A DNA stretch of 16,838 bases from Actinomycetota bacterium (GTDB lineage: Bacteria > Actinomycetota > Thermoleophilia > Gaiellales > Gaiellaceae). The stretch spans positions 46,663 through 63,500 of the forward strand of contig PMMN01000075.1 of assembly GCA_003162235.1 (NCBI GenBank), written 5' to 3'. The notes beneath the pieces were generated by a model. That model worked only from the letters and a program-made list of their open reading frames with translations. It did no database searches and had not been told where the DNA came from. The stretch's first letter is position 1. Each line of letters starts with the position of its first letter. Position numbers and translations under genes: made by a program. Positions 1-6,761 of the stretch are shown here, one piece after another.

Positions 1-857
1 ACGGCCCAGCTGGCGCGCACGTCGTAGATGATCTTGGCGCCCGGCTCCTTGGCCAGAAAGATCTCGGCAAACAGCGCCGTGATGAAGTCTCCTGGTACGA
101 ACTCGCCCGTCTCGTCGACGAAGAAGCAGCGGTCGGCGTCGCCGTCGAAGGCGATACCGAGATCGGCCTTCTCCTCTTTCACCTTGGCGACGATGAACTC
201 GCGGTTCTCGGGCAGGAGCGGGTTCGGCTCATGGTTCGGGAAGTTGCCGTCCGGCTCGAAGTAGCAGCGAACGGCCTCGATCTGCGGAAGTCGCTCGAGC
301 ACGGGCTCGAGCATGCGCCCGCCCATGCCGTTGGCCGCGTCGACCACGACGCGGAGCGGCTTGACGGCGCTCGGATCGATGAAAGAGAGGACACGCTCGA
401 GGAACGCGGGCCAGATGTCCTCTTTCTCGACGCTGCCCTTGCCGGCGACTTCGCCGAAGCCCTTCAGAGCGCGGTCGCGAATTTCAGGGAGTCCCGAGTC
501 GCCTCCAACGGGCAGGGCGCCAGCGCGCACGATCTTGAAACCGGTGTACTCCTTGGGGTTGTGCGAGGCGGTGCAGGTGATGCCGCCGTCGAGCTCCAGC
601 GAATCGACTGCGAAGTAGAGCATCTCCGTACCGATCAACCCGATGTCGATCACGTCGGCGCCTCCTTCGGTTGCTCCCTCCGTCAGCGCCGCCACCATCT
701 GCGGGCCCGAGACGCGCATGTCGTGCCCGACGGCGATCCGCTTCGGGCTGAATTCCTCGACATAGGCCCGCCCGATCGCGTAGGCGCCCTCCTCGTCGAT
801 CTCGGTCGGGTAGATCCCGCGAACGTCGTAGGCCTTGAAGACATCGGGCTCGAGCAT
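1..857 (-). CDS. Phosphomannomutase/phosphoglucomutase, N-terminal part (runs off the left edge)
   Basis: Alpha-D-phosphohexomutase family enzyme that interconverts hexose 6-phosphate and hexose 1-phosphate (mannose and/or glucose) in the cytosol, feeding nucleotide-sugar and cell-envelope synthesis. The reading frame was derived from the reverse complement. It starts MLEPDVFKAYDVRGIYPTEI, the usual N terminus of the family, with the substrate-contacting YDVRG motif at about residues 10-14. The phosphoserine loop TASHNP is at about 96-101, with Ser98 as the likely catalytic residue. The metal-binding loop DGDADR is at about 238-243. About 285 residues are present out of the roughly 450 usual for the family, so the sugar-binding and C-terminal domains lie outside the window. 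ATG at 857 was chosen because family homology begins there; no convincing ribosome binding site precedes it. Mannose versus glucose preference cannot be told from this part. Confidence 0.93.
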   Translation of the reverse strand, partial: MLEPDVFKAYDVRGIYPTEIDEEGAYAIGRAYVEEFSPKRIAVGHDMRVSGPQMVAALTEGATEGGADVIDIGLIGTEMLYFAVDSLELDGGITCTASHNPKEYTGFKIVRAGALPVGGDSGLPEIRDRALKGFGEVAGKGSVEKEDIWPAFLERVLSFIDPSAVKPLRVVVDAANGMGGRMLEPVLERLPQIEAVRCYFEPDGNFPNHEPNPLLPENREFIVAKVKEEKADLGIAFDGDADRCFFVDETGEFVPGDFITALFAEIFLAKEPGAKIIYDVRASWA

Positions 858-934
858 GGTCGGGATGCTATCGAGAGTCGGCGCCGGAGCGGACTGTTGA
901 TCTAAGCCAGGGCGCGGCGCCCCGAGAGACCGCG

Positions 935-947
935 CTGACAGTGTCAG
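935..947. promoter_or_regulatory. 13-base dyad CTGACA-G-TGTCAG, possible operator
   Basis: A near-perfect inverted repeat with 6-base arms around a single G lies in the 180-base gap between two divergent genes (starts at 857 and 1038). A one-base centre cannot form a hairpin, so a dimeric DNA-binding protein site is more plausible than a terminator. No regulator is identified, and a chance dyad of this size is possible. Confidence 0.25.
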
Positions 948-1024
948 AAAGCCGGGCTCCGCGAGTTCCGGTCTCGAGCACTTTTCCGATCTCTCGCGAG
1001 TAAAGGAACGTCCGATACGACGCC

Positions 1025-1030
1025 TAAGCT
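1025..1030 (+). promoter_or_regulatory. Possible -10 box (TAAGCT) for a leaderless transcript
   Basis: TAAGCT fits the actinobacterial TANNNT pattern and lies 7 bases before the GTG at 1038. Transcription would then begin at or next to the start codon. No good -35 box or Shine-Dalgarno sequence is visible. Confidence 0.35.
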
Positions 1031-1037
1031 TGACCCG

Positions 1038-1265
1038 GTGAGCAAAGCGCCGTCCAGGATCGAGCTGCTCGAGCTCGACATCGACACGAGGCTCTGCGAT
1101 CTCTGGCGTGAGGCGCTCGAAATCCAAGATTGGAACCTAGAAGTGGTGGCGGCCTTCATGCGCGCTGCCTATGGCAAGGGTTACTGCGACGCCCTGACCG
1201 AGGACGATCTCGGCCGTCTCTGTGCCGATCACGGCTATCGCGTACCGGACCGTCGCGCCGCCTGA
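1038..1265 (+). CDS. Small hypothetical protein, 75 residues
   Basis: I do not recognise this protein. It is a short, probably helical, cytosolic protein with no signal peptide or membrane segment. It is rich in Leu, Glu, Asp and Arg in the first half (ELLELDIDTRLCDLWREAL), with an aromatic/Gly patch (AAYGKGYCDAL) near residues 44-54 and a basic tail. It uses a GTG start with no Shine-Dalgarno sequence but with a TANNNT box 7 bases upstream, which suggests leaderless translation. It is divergent from the phosphomannomutase gene. Its stop codon touches the 3' end of structured element A, which lies on the opposite strand. The composition looks like a genuine protein rather than a shadow frame, and no competing frame in this stretch has recognisable homology. 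Confidence 0.6.
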   Translation: MSKAPSRIELLELDIDTRLCDLWREALEIQDWNLEVVAAFMRAAYGKGYCDALTEDDLGRLCADHGYRVPDRRAA

Positions 1266-1435
1266 GGGCTTATCCCGCCAGATCTGCACGCCCGAAGCGG
1301 CCGCCCCGCGGCGCCAGTGGCCACCCAGACCGTTCGACGCACTACCAGTGCGCCTTCAAGGCCCGTCCGACCTTTGGAACTCGTCTCAATACGAAGCACT
1401 CCGCCGCTTGGCCGCGCTCGGCGGCGCAGAGGCTC
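1266..1435 (-). ncRNA. Structured intergenic element, copy A (candidate non-coding RNA)
   Basis: The reverse complement of 1266-1435 matches element B (15367-15529, plus strand). About 107 bases at the 3' side align without gaps, with roughly 80 identical by eye. Predicted stems on this strand: P2 (1410-1417 with 1286-1293), P3 (1365-1370 with 1325-1330), a GCACT-ggt-AGTGC hairpin (1339-1351) identical in both copies, and P5 (1319-1324 with 1297-1302). Against copy B, P3 has a C-G for U-A exchange and P5 a G-C for A-U exchange, both compensatory. Several other changes only swap Watson-Crick for G-U pairs on this strand, which sets the orientation. The outer closing stem is weaker here than in B (a five-pair CCGCC/GGCGG remains). 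No strong promoter is seen, so this may be a degenerate or differently controlled copy. Boundaries are approximate. Confidence 0.5.
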
Positions 1436-1519
1436 GTTACGACTCGGTCGTTACGGCATCTGAGCCAATAGCGAGCGGCGAGAGGGGGAGTCCGAGCTTC
1501 GCTGACGAAGTCGCACTCG

Positions 1520-2671
1520 ATGGTTCGGCGCATCACATTCGCCGTGCTCTGCGTGCTCCTGCTCGCTTCCTCCGCTGGCGCGGAGACAGGTCGGGGAAAG
1601 GTCATACGGCTGCAGCAAAAAGTTGAGAACGCAAACAAGCGGGAGGGTGTCCTCACCTCGAGCATTGCCGCGATGAACGCGCGCGTCCATTCGCTCCGCG
1701 GTAGCGTCGTCAGCGCGGAGTCAAAGCTGACGCGACTCCAGGTCGAGGTCGGTCGGCATGAGCAGCGCCTAGGTCAGGTCAAGACGGTGTACGAGCAGCA
1801 GTCGCACTTACTCGGGCTGGCACAGCGCCAGTTCGACGCGGCCCAGCACCGGCTCGCCCAACGCATCGTTGCTGATTACGAGAGCGACCCACCCGACACG
1901 GTCGCGGTCATGCTCTCGGCTCGGAGTTTGTCGAACGCGGTTGATCGGCTCGAGTATCTAGGTGCCTTCTCGGATCTCGATCAGCGCGTCGCGCGGGAGG
2001 CGCTGGTGGCCAAGACCCGCATATCGGCGATCCGTAGGCGAACGGGCCGCTTGCTGGCGCGGATCGATGCCGAGACTAGAACGGTGACCTTGCGGGCTTC
2101 CCAGGTTCTCGAGACGCGCGATCGGCTGAGCTCGACCCGCGACCGGTTGCGAACCGAGCGAAACAAGCAGAAGCGAACGCTCGCCAGCGTGCGCGAGTCG
2201 AAGGAGAAGTGGTTGAGCGATATTGCTGCGCTCCAGGCCGGAAGCGCTAACATCGCCGCTCGCATCCGCAGCGCCGGCTCACACTCCAGCGCAACTCCCT
2301 CGGCGGCGGGACTGATCTGGCCGGTGCAAGGTGTGATTACCAGTCCTTTCGGGATGCGTTGGGGACGCATGCACGAGGGCATCGACATCGGCGCCGCAAC
2401 CGGGACTCCGATCTATGCGGCAGCCGGAGGAACCGTGATCTACGCGGGCTGGGAGAGCGGCTACGGCAACCTGACGGTGATCGACCACGGCAACGGTCTC
2501 GCAACCGCCTACGGCCACCAGTCGCAGATCGCCGTATCGAACGGACAGACAGTCTCTCGCGGCCAGCTGACCGGCTATGTCGGCTCGACCGGGCACTCGA
2601 CCGGTCCGCACCTGCACTTCGAGGTGCGTGTCAACGGAACGCCTGTCAACCCGCTGTCCTACCTCTCATGA
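1520..2671 (+). CDS. Secreted M23 (LytM/EnvC-type) murein endopeptidase with coiled-coil domain
   Basis: Exported zinc peptidase or amidase activator acting on peptidoglycan cross-links outside the membrane. Residues 1-21 form a signal peptide (MVRRITFAVLCVLLLASSAGA), with a likely cut after Ala-Gly-Ala. Residues about 24-240 are a long coiled coil rich in Gln, Arg, Leu and Glu, as in EnvC and PcsB-type hydrolases. An Ala/Ser linker leads to an M23 domain from about 262 to 383. Zinc ligands of an active enzyme are present: His285 and Asp289 in HEGID, and His366 in the HLH motif (364-366). His333 in YGHQS is the usual catalytic histidine. The complete metal site suggests a true endopeptidase rather than a degenerate activator. 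No Shine-Dalgarno sequence precedes the ATG at 1520. The last 26 bases overlap the tail of the convergent hpt gene. Confidence 0.92.
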   Translation: MVRRITFAVLCVLLLASSAGAETGRGKVIRLQQKVENANKREGVLTSSIAAMNARVHSLRGSVVSAESKLTRLQVEVGRHEQRLGQVKTVYEQQSHLLGLAQRQFDAAQHRLAQRIVADYESDPPDTVAVMLSARSLSNAVDRLEYLGAFSDLDQRVAREALVAKTRISAIRRRTGRLLARIDAETRTVTLRASQVLETRDRLSSTRDRLRTERNKQKRTLASVRESKEKWLSDIAALQAGSANIAARIRSAGSHSSATPSAAGLIWPVQGVITSPFGMRWGRMHEGIDIGAATGTPIYAAAGGTVIYAGWESGYGNLTVIDHGNGLATAYGHQSQIAVSNGQTVSRGQLTGYVGSTGHSTGPHLHFEVRVNGTPVNPLSYLS

Positions 2672-3212
2672 CGTGGATGTCGGGCAGGTTGCGCAGGCGC
2701 TCGTCGATATCGAAGCCGTAGCCGACGAAGAGCTCGTCGGGAATAGTGAAGCCGACGTAGCGAACGGGCAGGTCTTCGACCAGGCGCCGGTACGGCCGGT
2801 CGAAGAGGGTCGTGATTGCGACCGACGCGGGCGCTCGCAATGCCAGTACCCGAGTCAGATAGTTGAGGGTCAGGCCGGTGTCCACGACGTCCTCGACGAT
2901 GATCAGATCGCGTCCGGTGACGTCGCAGTCGACGTCCTTGAGCAGGCGGATGCGTTGATGGCCACCGCTCGCCGCCGCCGCGAAGCCCGACAGCTCGACG
3001 AAGTCGATCGTGTGGGCGATCGGAATCGCTCGCGAGAGGTCGACAAGGAAAACAACGCTCGCCTTCAGCGGTGCAACGAGGATCGGCTCTTTTCCCGCGT
3101 AGTCGCGGGCGATCTCCGCTCCCAGCTCGCGCACGCGGGCGGCGATTTCCTCGCGGCGCAGGTAAATCTCGCCGATCTGCTGGTCGCCTGACGAGCTCTC
3201 AGTCATCGTCAC
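2646..3212 (-). CDS. hpt: Hypoxanthine phosphoribosyltransferase
   Basis: Purine salvage enzyme that joins hypoxanthine (and usually guanine) to PRPP to give IMP or GMP in the cytosol. The PRPP-binding motif LIIVEDVVDTGLTL is at about residues 103-116. The PLKAS segment (48-52) and the C-terminal FVGYGFDIDERLRNLP segment (162-177), which packs over the base, are both typical. Length is 188 residues, normal for the family. GTG at 3212 is preferred because a GAGG sequence lies six bases upstream; an ATG two codons later (3206) is the alternative. It converges on, and overlaps by 26 bases, the M23 peptidase gene, so the two transcripts are partly antisense to each other. It is probably co-transcribed with the PD-(D/E)XK-like gene 71 bases upstream. 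Confidence 0.93.
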   Translation of the reverse strand: MTMTESSSGDQQIGEIYLRREEIAARVRELGAEIARDYAGKEPILVAPLKASVVFLVDLSRAIPIAHTIDFVELSGFAAAASGGHQRIRLLKDVDCDVTGRDLIIVEDVVDTGLTLNYLTRVLALRAPASVAITTLFDRPYRRLVEDLPVRYVGFTIPDELFVGYGFDIDERLRNLPDIHVMRGRTAG

Positions 3213-3283
3213 GCGTCACCTCGGCCTCAACTCCTTCTCGATCCAACTCCGCGCGGGGGCGGCGAGTCATGCGAGCGCCCGAT

Positions 3284-3652
3284 TCAGGAAGCCAGGTCGA
3301 GGCGGTAGCGCTCGGCCAGGCGCTGAACGTCGCGCCGGTAGAAAAGCTTGATGCGGACGTCCGGGTAACGCTCGCGCAGTTTGCGCAACTTGCGGTTCTT
3401 GCGCGTCACCAGCGACTGCTTCATGACGGTGATCTCCACGTAGAGACCCTGCTCGGGAAGGTAGAAGTCGGGCGTGAAGGCCTCGCTCACCCGGCCTGTC
3501 TCGTCCCGCTCGAGTACGAACGAGGTCGGCTCGTACTCCCAGGGGATCCGGTGGTAGTCAAGGATCCGGGCGCACTCAACCTCTGCCTGGTTGGCGAAAC
3601 GAGGGGGTGTCGAGCCACGATATGCCTGGAAATCGAGGTTTTCGAAGCCCAT
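3284..3652 (-). CDS. Small PD-(D/E)XK nuclease-like protein
   Basis: A 122-residue cytosolic protein whose pattern matches the restriction-endonuclease-like fold. Glu24 lies in an early helix (NQAEVECARILDYH), followed by IPWEYEP. Asp62 follows in TPDFYLP, then Glu73 in YVEIT. The usual lysine of the E-x-K step is replaced by Thr75, with Lys78 three residues later as a possible substitute. The C-terminal half is strongly basic (RKNRKLRKLRERY), compatible with nucleic-acid binding. Fold assignment rests on motif spacing only. Substrate and activity are unknown, and it could be a catalytically altered member. It is upstream of hpt on the same strand and divergent from the diphosphoglycerate operon. 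A TAGGCT box nine bases before the ATG suggests a very short leader. Confidence 0.7.
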   Translation of the reverse strand: MGFENLDFQAYRGSTPPRFANQAEVECARILDYHRIPWEYEPTSFVLERDETGRVSEAFTPDFYLPEQGLYVEITVMKQSLVTRKNRKLRKLRERYPDVRIKLFYRRDVQRLAERYRLDLAS

Positions 3653-3661
3653 CTGCGCGCA

Positions 3662-3667
3662 AGCCTA
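3662..3667 (-). promoter_or_regulatory. Possible -10 box (TAGGCT) for the PD-(D/E)XK-like gene
   Basis: On the minus strand TAGGCT matches TANNNT and ends nine bases before the ATG at 3652. There is no Shine-Dalgarno sequence between, so a leaderless or near-leaderless transcript is suggested. No clear -35 box is seen. Confidence 0.3.
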
Positions 3668-3715
3668 GCAGTAGGGTCGGACGCTCCGTCCGGGCCGGCG
3701 GTCGGTCGTCAAGTC

Positions 3716-3724
3716 GGGAGGGAG
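3716..3724 (+). promoter_or_regulatory. Shine-Dalgarno sequence that fixes the start of the metallophosphoesterase
   Basis: GGGAGGGAG ends nine bases before the ATG at 3734. It is one of the strongest ribosome binding sites in the window. It supports starting the gene here instead of at the much earlier codons of the same open frame, which would run through the antisense of the PD-(D/E)XK-like gene. Confidence 0.65.
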
Positions 3725-3733
3725 TTTCGCAGA

Positions 3734-4567
3734 ATGGTGTTCACGGAATACACTTCGGCCATGCCCGGCCGGAACGACGGTCGCGTTTTTCGTATCGCCC
3801 AGATCTCGGATCTGCACTGCGGCGGTGTGCACTTCGTGCCCAACCTGCTCGAGCGTGCCGTTTCCGAGATCAACGACCTGGCGCCGGACGTTGTCGTCTG
3901 CTCGGGCGATCTGACCACTTTCGGTTTCAAGGGCGAGTACGCGCAAGCCAAGGCCTACCTCGACCGCATCAACTGTCCAAACCTGGTCGTTATCCCCGGC
4001 AACCACGATGCGCGCAACGTCGGCTATGTCCACTTCGAGCAACTCTTCGGCGAGCGCAGCTCCGTTCTGCACGTCGGTAGCGTCAGCATCGTCGCTGTCG
4101 ACTCGACCGTTCCTGATCTCGACTACGGGCAGATCGGGCGCGGCCGCTACCGCTGGATCGAGGAGCAGTTCGCACCTCCCGCCTCGTTGCGTATCTTCGT
4201 GCTCCACCATCACCTGCTTCCGGTGCCCGGCACCGGAAGGGAGCGCAACGTGGTGAACGACGCCGGCGATGCGCTCGAATGCCTGCAGCGCGCCGGAGTC
4301 AATCTCGTCCTGGCCGGGCACAAGCACGTTCCCTACGCCTGGAAACTCGAGAACATCTTCGTCGTCAACGCCGGAACCGTCTCCTCGCTGCGCCTGCGCG
4401 GGAACACGAGACCCTGTTACAACGTGATCGAGTTCAGCGGAAACAGGATCGAGGTCTATCGCAAGCACCCCTTCCACGGTACCGAGAAGATCATCGAGTT
4501 CGAGACCGACACGCTCGAGTTCCGCAAGTACACGGCCTCGATCGAAGGCGAGGTGACGATTCGCTAG
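3734..4567 (+). CDS. Calcineurin-like metallophosphoesterase, first gene of the diphosphoglycerate operon
   Basis: A 277-residue dinuclear-metal phosphoesterase of the CpdA/Icc-like group, predicted cytosolic. All metal motifs are present in order: Asp26 and His28 in ISDLH, Asp59 in SGDLT, Asn90-His91 in GNHD, the histidine run at 158-160, and GHKH at 195-198. It is therefore expected to be active. The last residues carry a short acidic extension (EIFETDTLEF-like region near 253-263) without a known role. The stop codon overlaps the GTG of the next gene by one base (TAGTG), so translation is probably coupled. The substrate is not shown by the sequence. Because its neighbours make 2,3-diphosphoglycerate and its cyclic form, hydrolysis of one of these is a reasonable guess, as is a cyclic-nucleotide or general phosphodiesterase role. 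The start follows a strong Shine-Dalgarno sequence; an ATG at 3761 is possible. Confidence 0.88.
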   Translation: MVFTEYTSAMPGRNDGRVFRIAQISDLHCGGVHFVPNLLERAVSEINDLAPDVVVCSGDLTTFGFKGEYAQAKAYLDRINCPNLVVIPGNHDARNVGYVHFEQLFGERSSVLHVGSVSIVAVDSTVPDLDYGQIGRGRYRWIEEQFAPPASLRIFVLHHHLLPVPGTGRERNVVNDAGDALECLQRAGVNLVLAGHKHVPYAWKLENIFVVNAGTVSSLRLRGNTRPCYNVIEFSGNRIEVYRKHPFHGTEKIIEFETDTLEFRKYTASIEGEVTIR

Positions 4568-5856
4568 TGCGCGCGCTAGCCTTGATCGACGGAGAGCACT
4601 ACCCGCCGGTCGTTCGTGACGCGCTTGCGGCCCTGCCCTACGAGTTCGCCTGCTGTGTGAACGTGGGTGGAGGCGAGAAGCTCCGGCTCGACGTCGAGCA
4701 GGACGACGCGGTCTACGGCGTTCCTCTGGTTGGCTCGATCGAGCAGGGGATCGAGTCTTACTCGCCCGAGATCGTCGTCGATCTCTCCGACGAACCGGTG
4801 CTCGGCCCGCGTGAACGCTTGGCGACAGCCAGTCGCGTGCTCGCGCTCGGGTTGACCTACACGGGCGCCGACTTTCGCTTCGATCCGCCTGCTCTTGAGC
4901 CCTTCGACCTACCCAGCGTGAGCGTGATCGGGACCGGCAAGCGGGTTGGGAAGACGGCGCTGGCGGTCCAGCTCGCGCGCATCTGCGCGCAGCACTTCGA
5001 GGTCGTCGTTGTGGCAATGGGACGCGGCGGGCCGCCGGAGCCCGAGCTGCGGGAGACGCCACCGAGCGTCGAGGAGCTGCTCGAGCTGGCACGCATGGGA
5101 AGGCATGCCGCCTCCGACTATCTCGAGGACGCGCTGCTGGGTGAGATCGTCAGCATCGGAGCTCGGCGCTGTGGTGGCGGCCTGGCCGGAGCAGTGGGGT
5201 ATTCGAATGTCGCCGAGGCCGCCCAGATGGCGCTCGAGCTCCGCCCGGACCTCGTCGTCTTCGAGGGAAGCGGCGCCGCTCTGCCCCCGATCGCAACCGA
5301 TCGGCGAGTACTCGTCGTCAGTGCCCATCAGGACGCCGAGCTTGCCTGCGGCTATTTGAACACCTATCGCGTCCTCGTCTCCGACCTGGTTGTGCTCAGC
5401 TTCGCCGAGCCCGGCGAGAGGCTCGATCAGCTGCGCGGGGCGCTCGCCTCGCTCCGTCCTGAGCTGCCGGTGATCGCCACCACGATGAAACCGCGCCCGC
5501 TCGTCCCGGTGGCGGGTAAGAAGACGGCTCTCTTCACCACCGCTCCGGAGCCGGCGCTGCCTCCACTTGCCGAGCACCTCGAGAGTGCGTACGGCGCCGA
5601 GGTGGTTCACGTCTCGGGCAACCTTGCCCGGCGCAAGGAGCTGCGCTCCGAGCTGGAGACAATCGAGGCCGACCTATTCCTGGTCGAGCTGAAGGCGGCG
5701 GCGGTCGACGTCGTTGTGGAGGAGGCGGTAGCCCGCGGTTGCGAGGTCGCCGTAGTCGACAACGAGCTCGTCACGCTCGCCGGCGAGCCCGATCTCGAAA
5801 GCGCGCTCCTGCGGCTCGGGGAGCAGGCGAGGGCGAAGGAGCCGGCTCCGCGATGA
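4567..5856 (+). CDS. cpgS: Cyclic 2,3-diphosphoglycerate synthetase
   Basis: ATP-dependent enzyme that closes the intramolecular phosphoanhydride of 2,3-diphosphoglycerate to form cyclic 2,3-diphosphoglycerate, the osmolyte/thermoprotectant first studied in Methanothermus fervidus and related methanogens. The start MRALALIDGEHYPPVVRDAL is typical of the family. A P-loop-like segment GTGKRVGKTALA is at about 122-133; its glycine spacing is unusual for a Walker A motif. A Walker-B-like strand DLVVFEGSG is at about 228-236. Length is 429 residues, close to the archaeal enzymes. The GTG start overlaps the preceding stop by one base, and its own stop overlaps the next ATG (ATGA). The kinase that makes its substrate is the next gene, which strongly supports the assignment. 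The assignment comes from remembered family features and context, not from a search. Confidence 0.82.
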   Translation: MRALALIDGEHYPPVVRDALAALPYEFACCVNVGGGEKLRLDVEQDDAVYGVPLVGSIEQGIESYSPEIVVDLSDEPVLGPRERLATASRVLALGLTYTGADFRFDPPALEPFDLPSVSVIGTGKRVGKTALAVQLARICAQHFEVVVVAMGRGGPPEPELRETPPSVEELLELARMGRHAASDYLEDALLGEIVSIGARRCGGGLAGAVGYSNVAEAAQMALELRPDLVVFEGSGAALPPIATDRRVLVVSAHQDAELACGYLNTYRVLVSDLVVLSFAEPGERLDQLRGALASLRPELPVIATTMKPRPLVPVAGKKTALFTTAPEPALPPLAEHLESAYGAEVVHVSGNLARRKELRSELETIEADLFLVELKAAAVDVVVEEAVARGCEVAVVDNELVTLAGEPDLESALLRLGEQARAKEPAPR

Positions 5857-6761
5857 CCCAGCACCGTCACAATCCCTTCCCGCTCGGCGACGAGAGCCTT
5901 CCCTATTCCAAGGGTCTGATGGCGCGCGCGCTGATCGCGGTCGGAGTCGGAGGTGTACGCGCCTACGAGTTGGCACGGCAGGTGGAGATCGACCTGGCGA
6001 AGCGAGACGAGCGCACGGTCGAGCTGGAGCGCCTACACGAGCTGGCGGTCGAGATCCTCGGGCCGGTTGAAGGGCACGAAGCCGTCGAGCGCCTGCGTCG
6101 TTACCGCGATCTCGATCAGCTCGACATGCCGGTGATCTTGCTCATCGGCGGCGCCACAGGCACCGGCAAGACGACGATCGCCGCCGAGTCGGCGCACCGG
6201 CTCGGGATCACGCGCCTCTCCTCGACCGACTTCATCCGCCAGACGATGCGCGCGTTCTTCTCGGAAGAGTTCATGCCCACGATCCACCACTCCAGCTTCA
6301 AAGCCTGGGAAGCGCTACCGGAGGCCGAGCGCGAGGAGGGTGATCCGCTTATCCGTGGCTTCCTCCAGCAGACGAAGAACGTGCTCGTGGGCGTTCGCGC
6401 CTCGATCGAGCGCGCGATCGAAGAAGGCTGGTCGATGGTGCTCGAGGGCGTGCACCTTGTGCCCGGGATGCTGCCCTCGGAGATCGAGGGAGCGCTCGTC
6501 GTCCAGTCGCTCCTCGTCGTCTACAACGAGGAAGTGCACGCATCGAACTTCTTCGTCCGGGATCTCGCCACAGAGGGCGTTCGCCCGGTAGAGAAGTATC
6601 TTCAGAACCTCGGTGAGATCCGCCAGGTACAGGACTTCCTGCTAAAACGTGCTCGCAAGTCGGGCGTTCCGGTGATAGAGAATGAGAACGTCGATCGTAC
6701 GGTCGGCGCCGTGATCGAGCTCGTGCTCGAAGGAGCCGAGCGTTTACAGAAGGTGAAATGA
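5853..6761 (+). CDS. pgk2: 2-phosphoglycerate kinase
   Basis: Phosphorylates 2-phosphoglycerate with ATP to give 2,3-diphosphoglycerate, the first step towards cyclic 2,3-diphosphoglycerate. The N-terminal 90 residues resemble an ATP-cone-like regulatory domain (PFPLGDESLPYSKGLMARAL near 8-27). The kinase domain follows, with Walker A GGATGTGKTT at 99-108. The segment SSTDFIRQTMRAFF, and EGVHLVPG further on, are characteristic of this family. The 302-residue length matches the archaeal enzyme of about 300. The ATG overlaps the synthetase stop (ATGA), and the stop overlaps the next start in the same way, so all four operon genes appear translationally coupled. The family is best known from methanogenic archaea; its presence in a bacterial carbon-metabolism operon is notable. 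Confidence 0.87.
   Translation: MTQHRHNPFPLGDESLPYSKGLMARALIAVGVGGVRAYELARQVEIDLAKRDERTVELERLHELAVEILGPVEGHEAVERLRRYRDLDQLDMPVILLIGGATGTGKTTIAAESAHRLGITRLSSTDFIRQTMRAFFSEEFMPTIHHSSFKAWEALPEAEREEGDPLIRGFLQQTKNVLVGVRASIERAIEEGWSMVLEGVHLVPGMLPSEIEGALVVQSLLVVYNEEVHASNFFVRDLATEGVRPVEKYLQNLGEIRQVQDFLLKRARKSGVPVIENENVDRTVGAVIELVLEGAERLQKVK

Noticed and set aside
231..905. Long plus-strand frame over the left end
   Set aside because: The reverse strand encodes a clear phosphohexomutase with catalytic serine and metal loop; the plus-strand frame has no motif.
1266..1435. A possible conserved peptide: the sense-strand frames through elements A and B share a pattern ending in HYQCAF and ARPT, in the same phase relative to the preceding gene
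   Set aside because: There is no credible start or slippery site for a frameshift extension, and equal phase has a one-in-three chance. Changes between copies do lean a little to third positions, so coding is not excluded. However, compensatory pairs in two stems and strand-specific G-U pairs fit an RNA better.
3071..3733. N-terminal extension of the metallophosphoesterase frame
   Set aside because: The extension runs antisense through the PD-(D/E)XK-like gene and hpt, has no homology, and a strong Shine-Dalgarno sequence precedes the ATG at 3734.
4279..4566. Longer start for the cyclic diphosphoglycerate synthetase inside the phosphoesterase gene
   Set aside because: The GTG at 4567 overlaps the previous stop by one base, and recognisable family sequence begins there; upstream residues are the phosphoesterase read out of frame.
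3665..5092. Long minus-strand open frame opposite the diphosphoglycerate operon
   Set aside because: It is Arg/Ala-rich shadow coding caused by high GC, opposite two well-supported genes.
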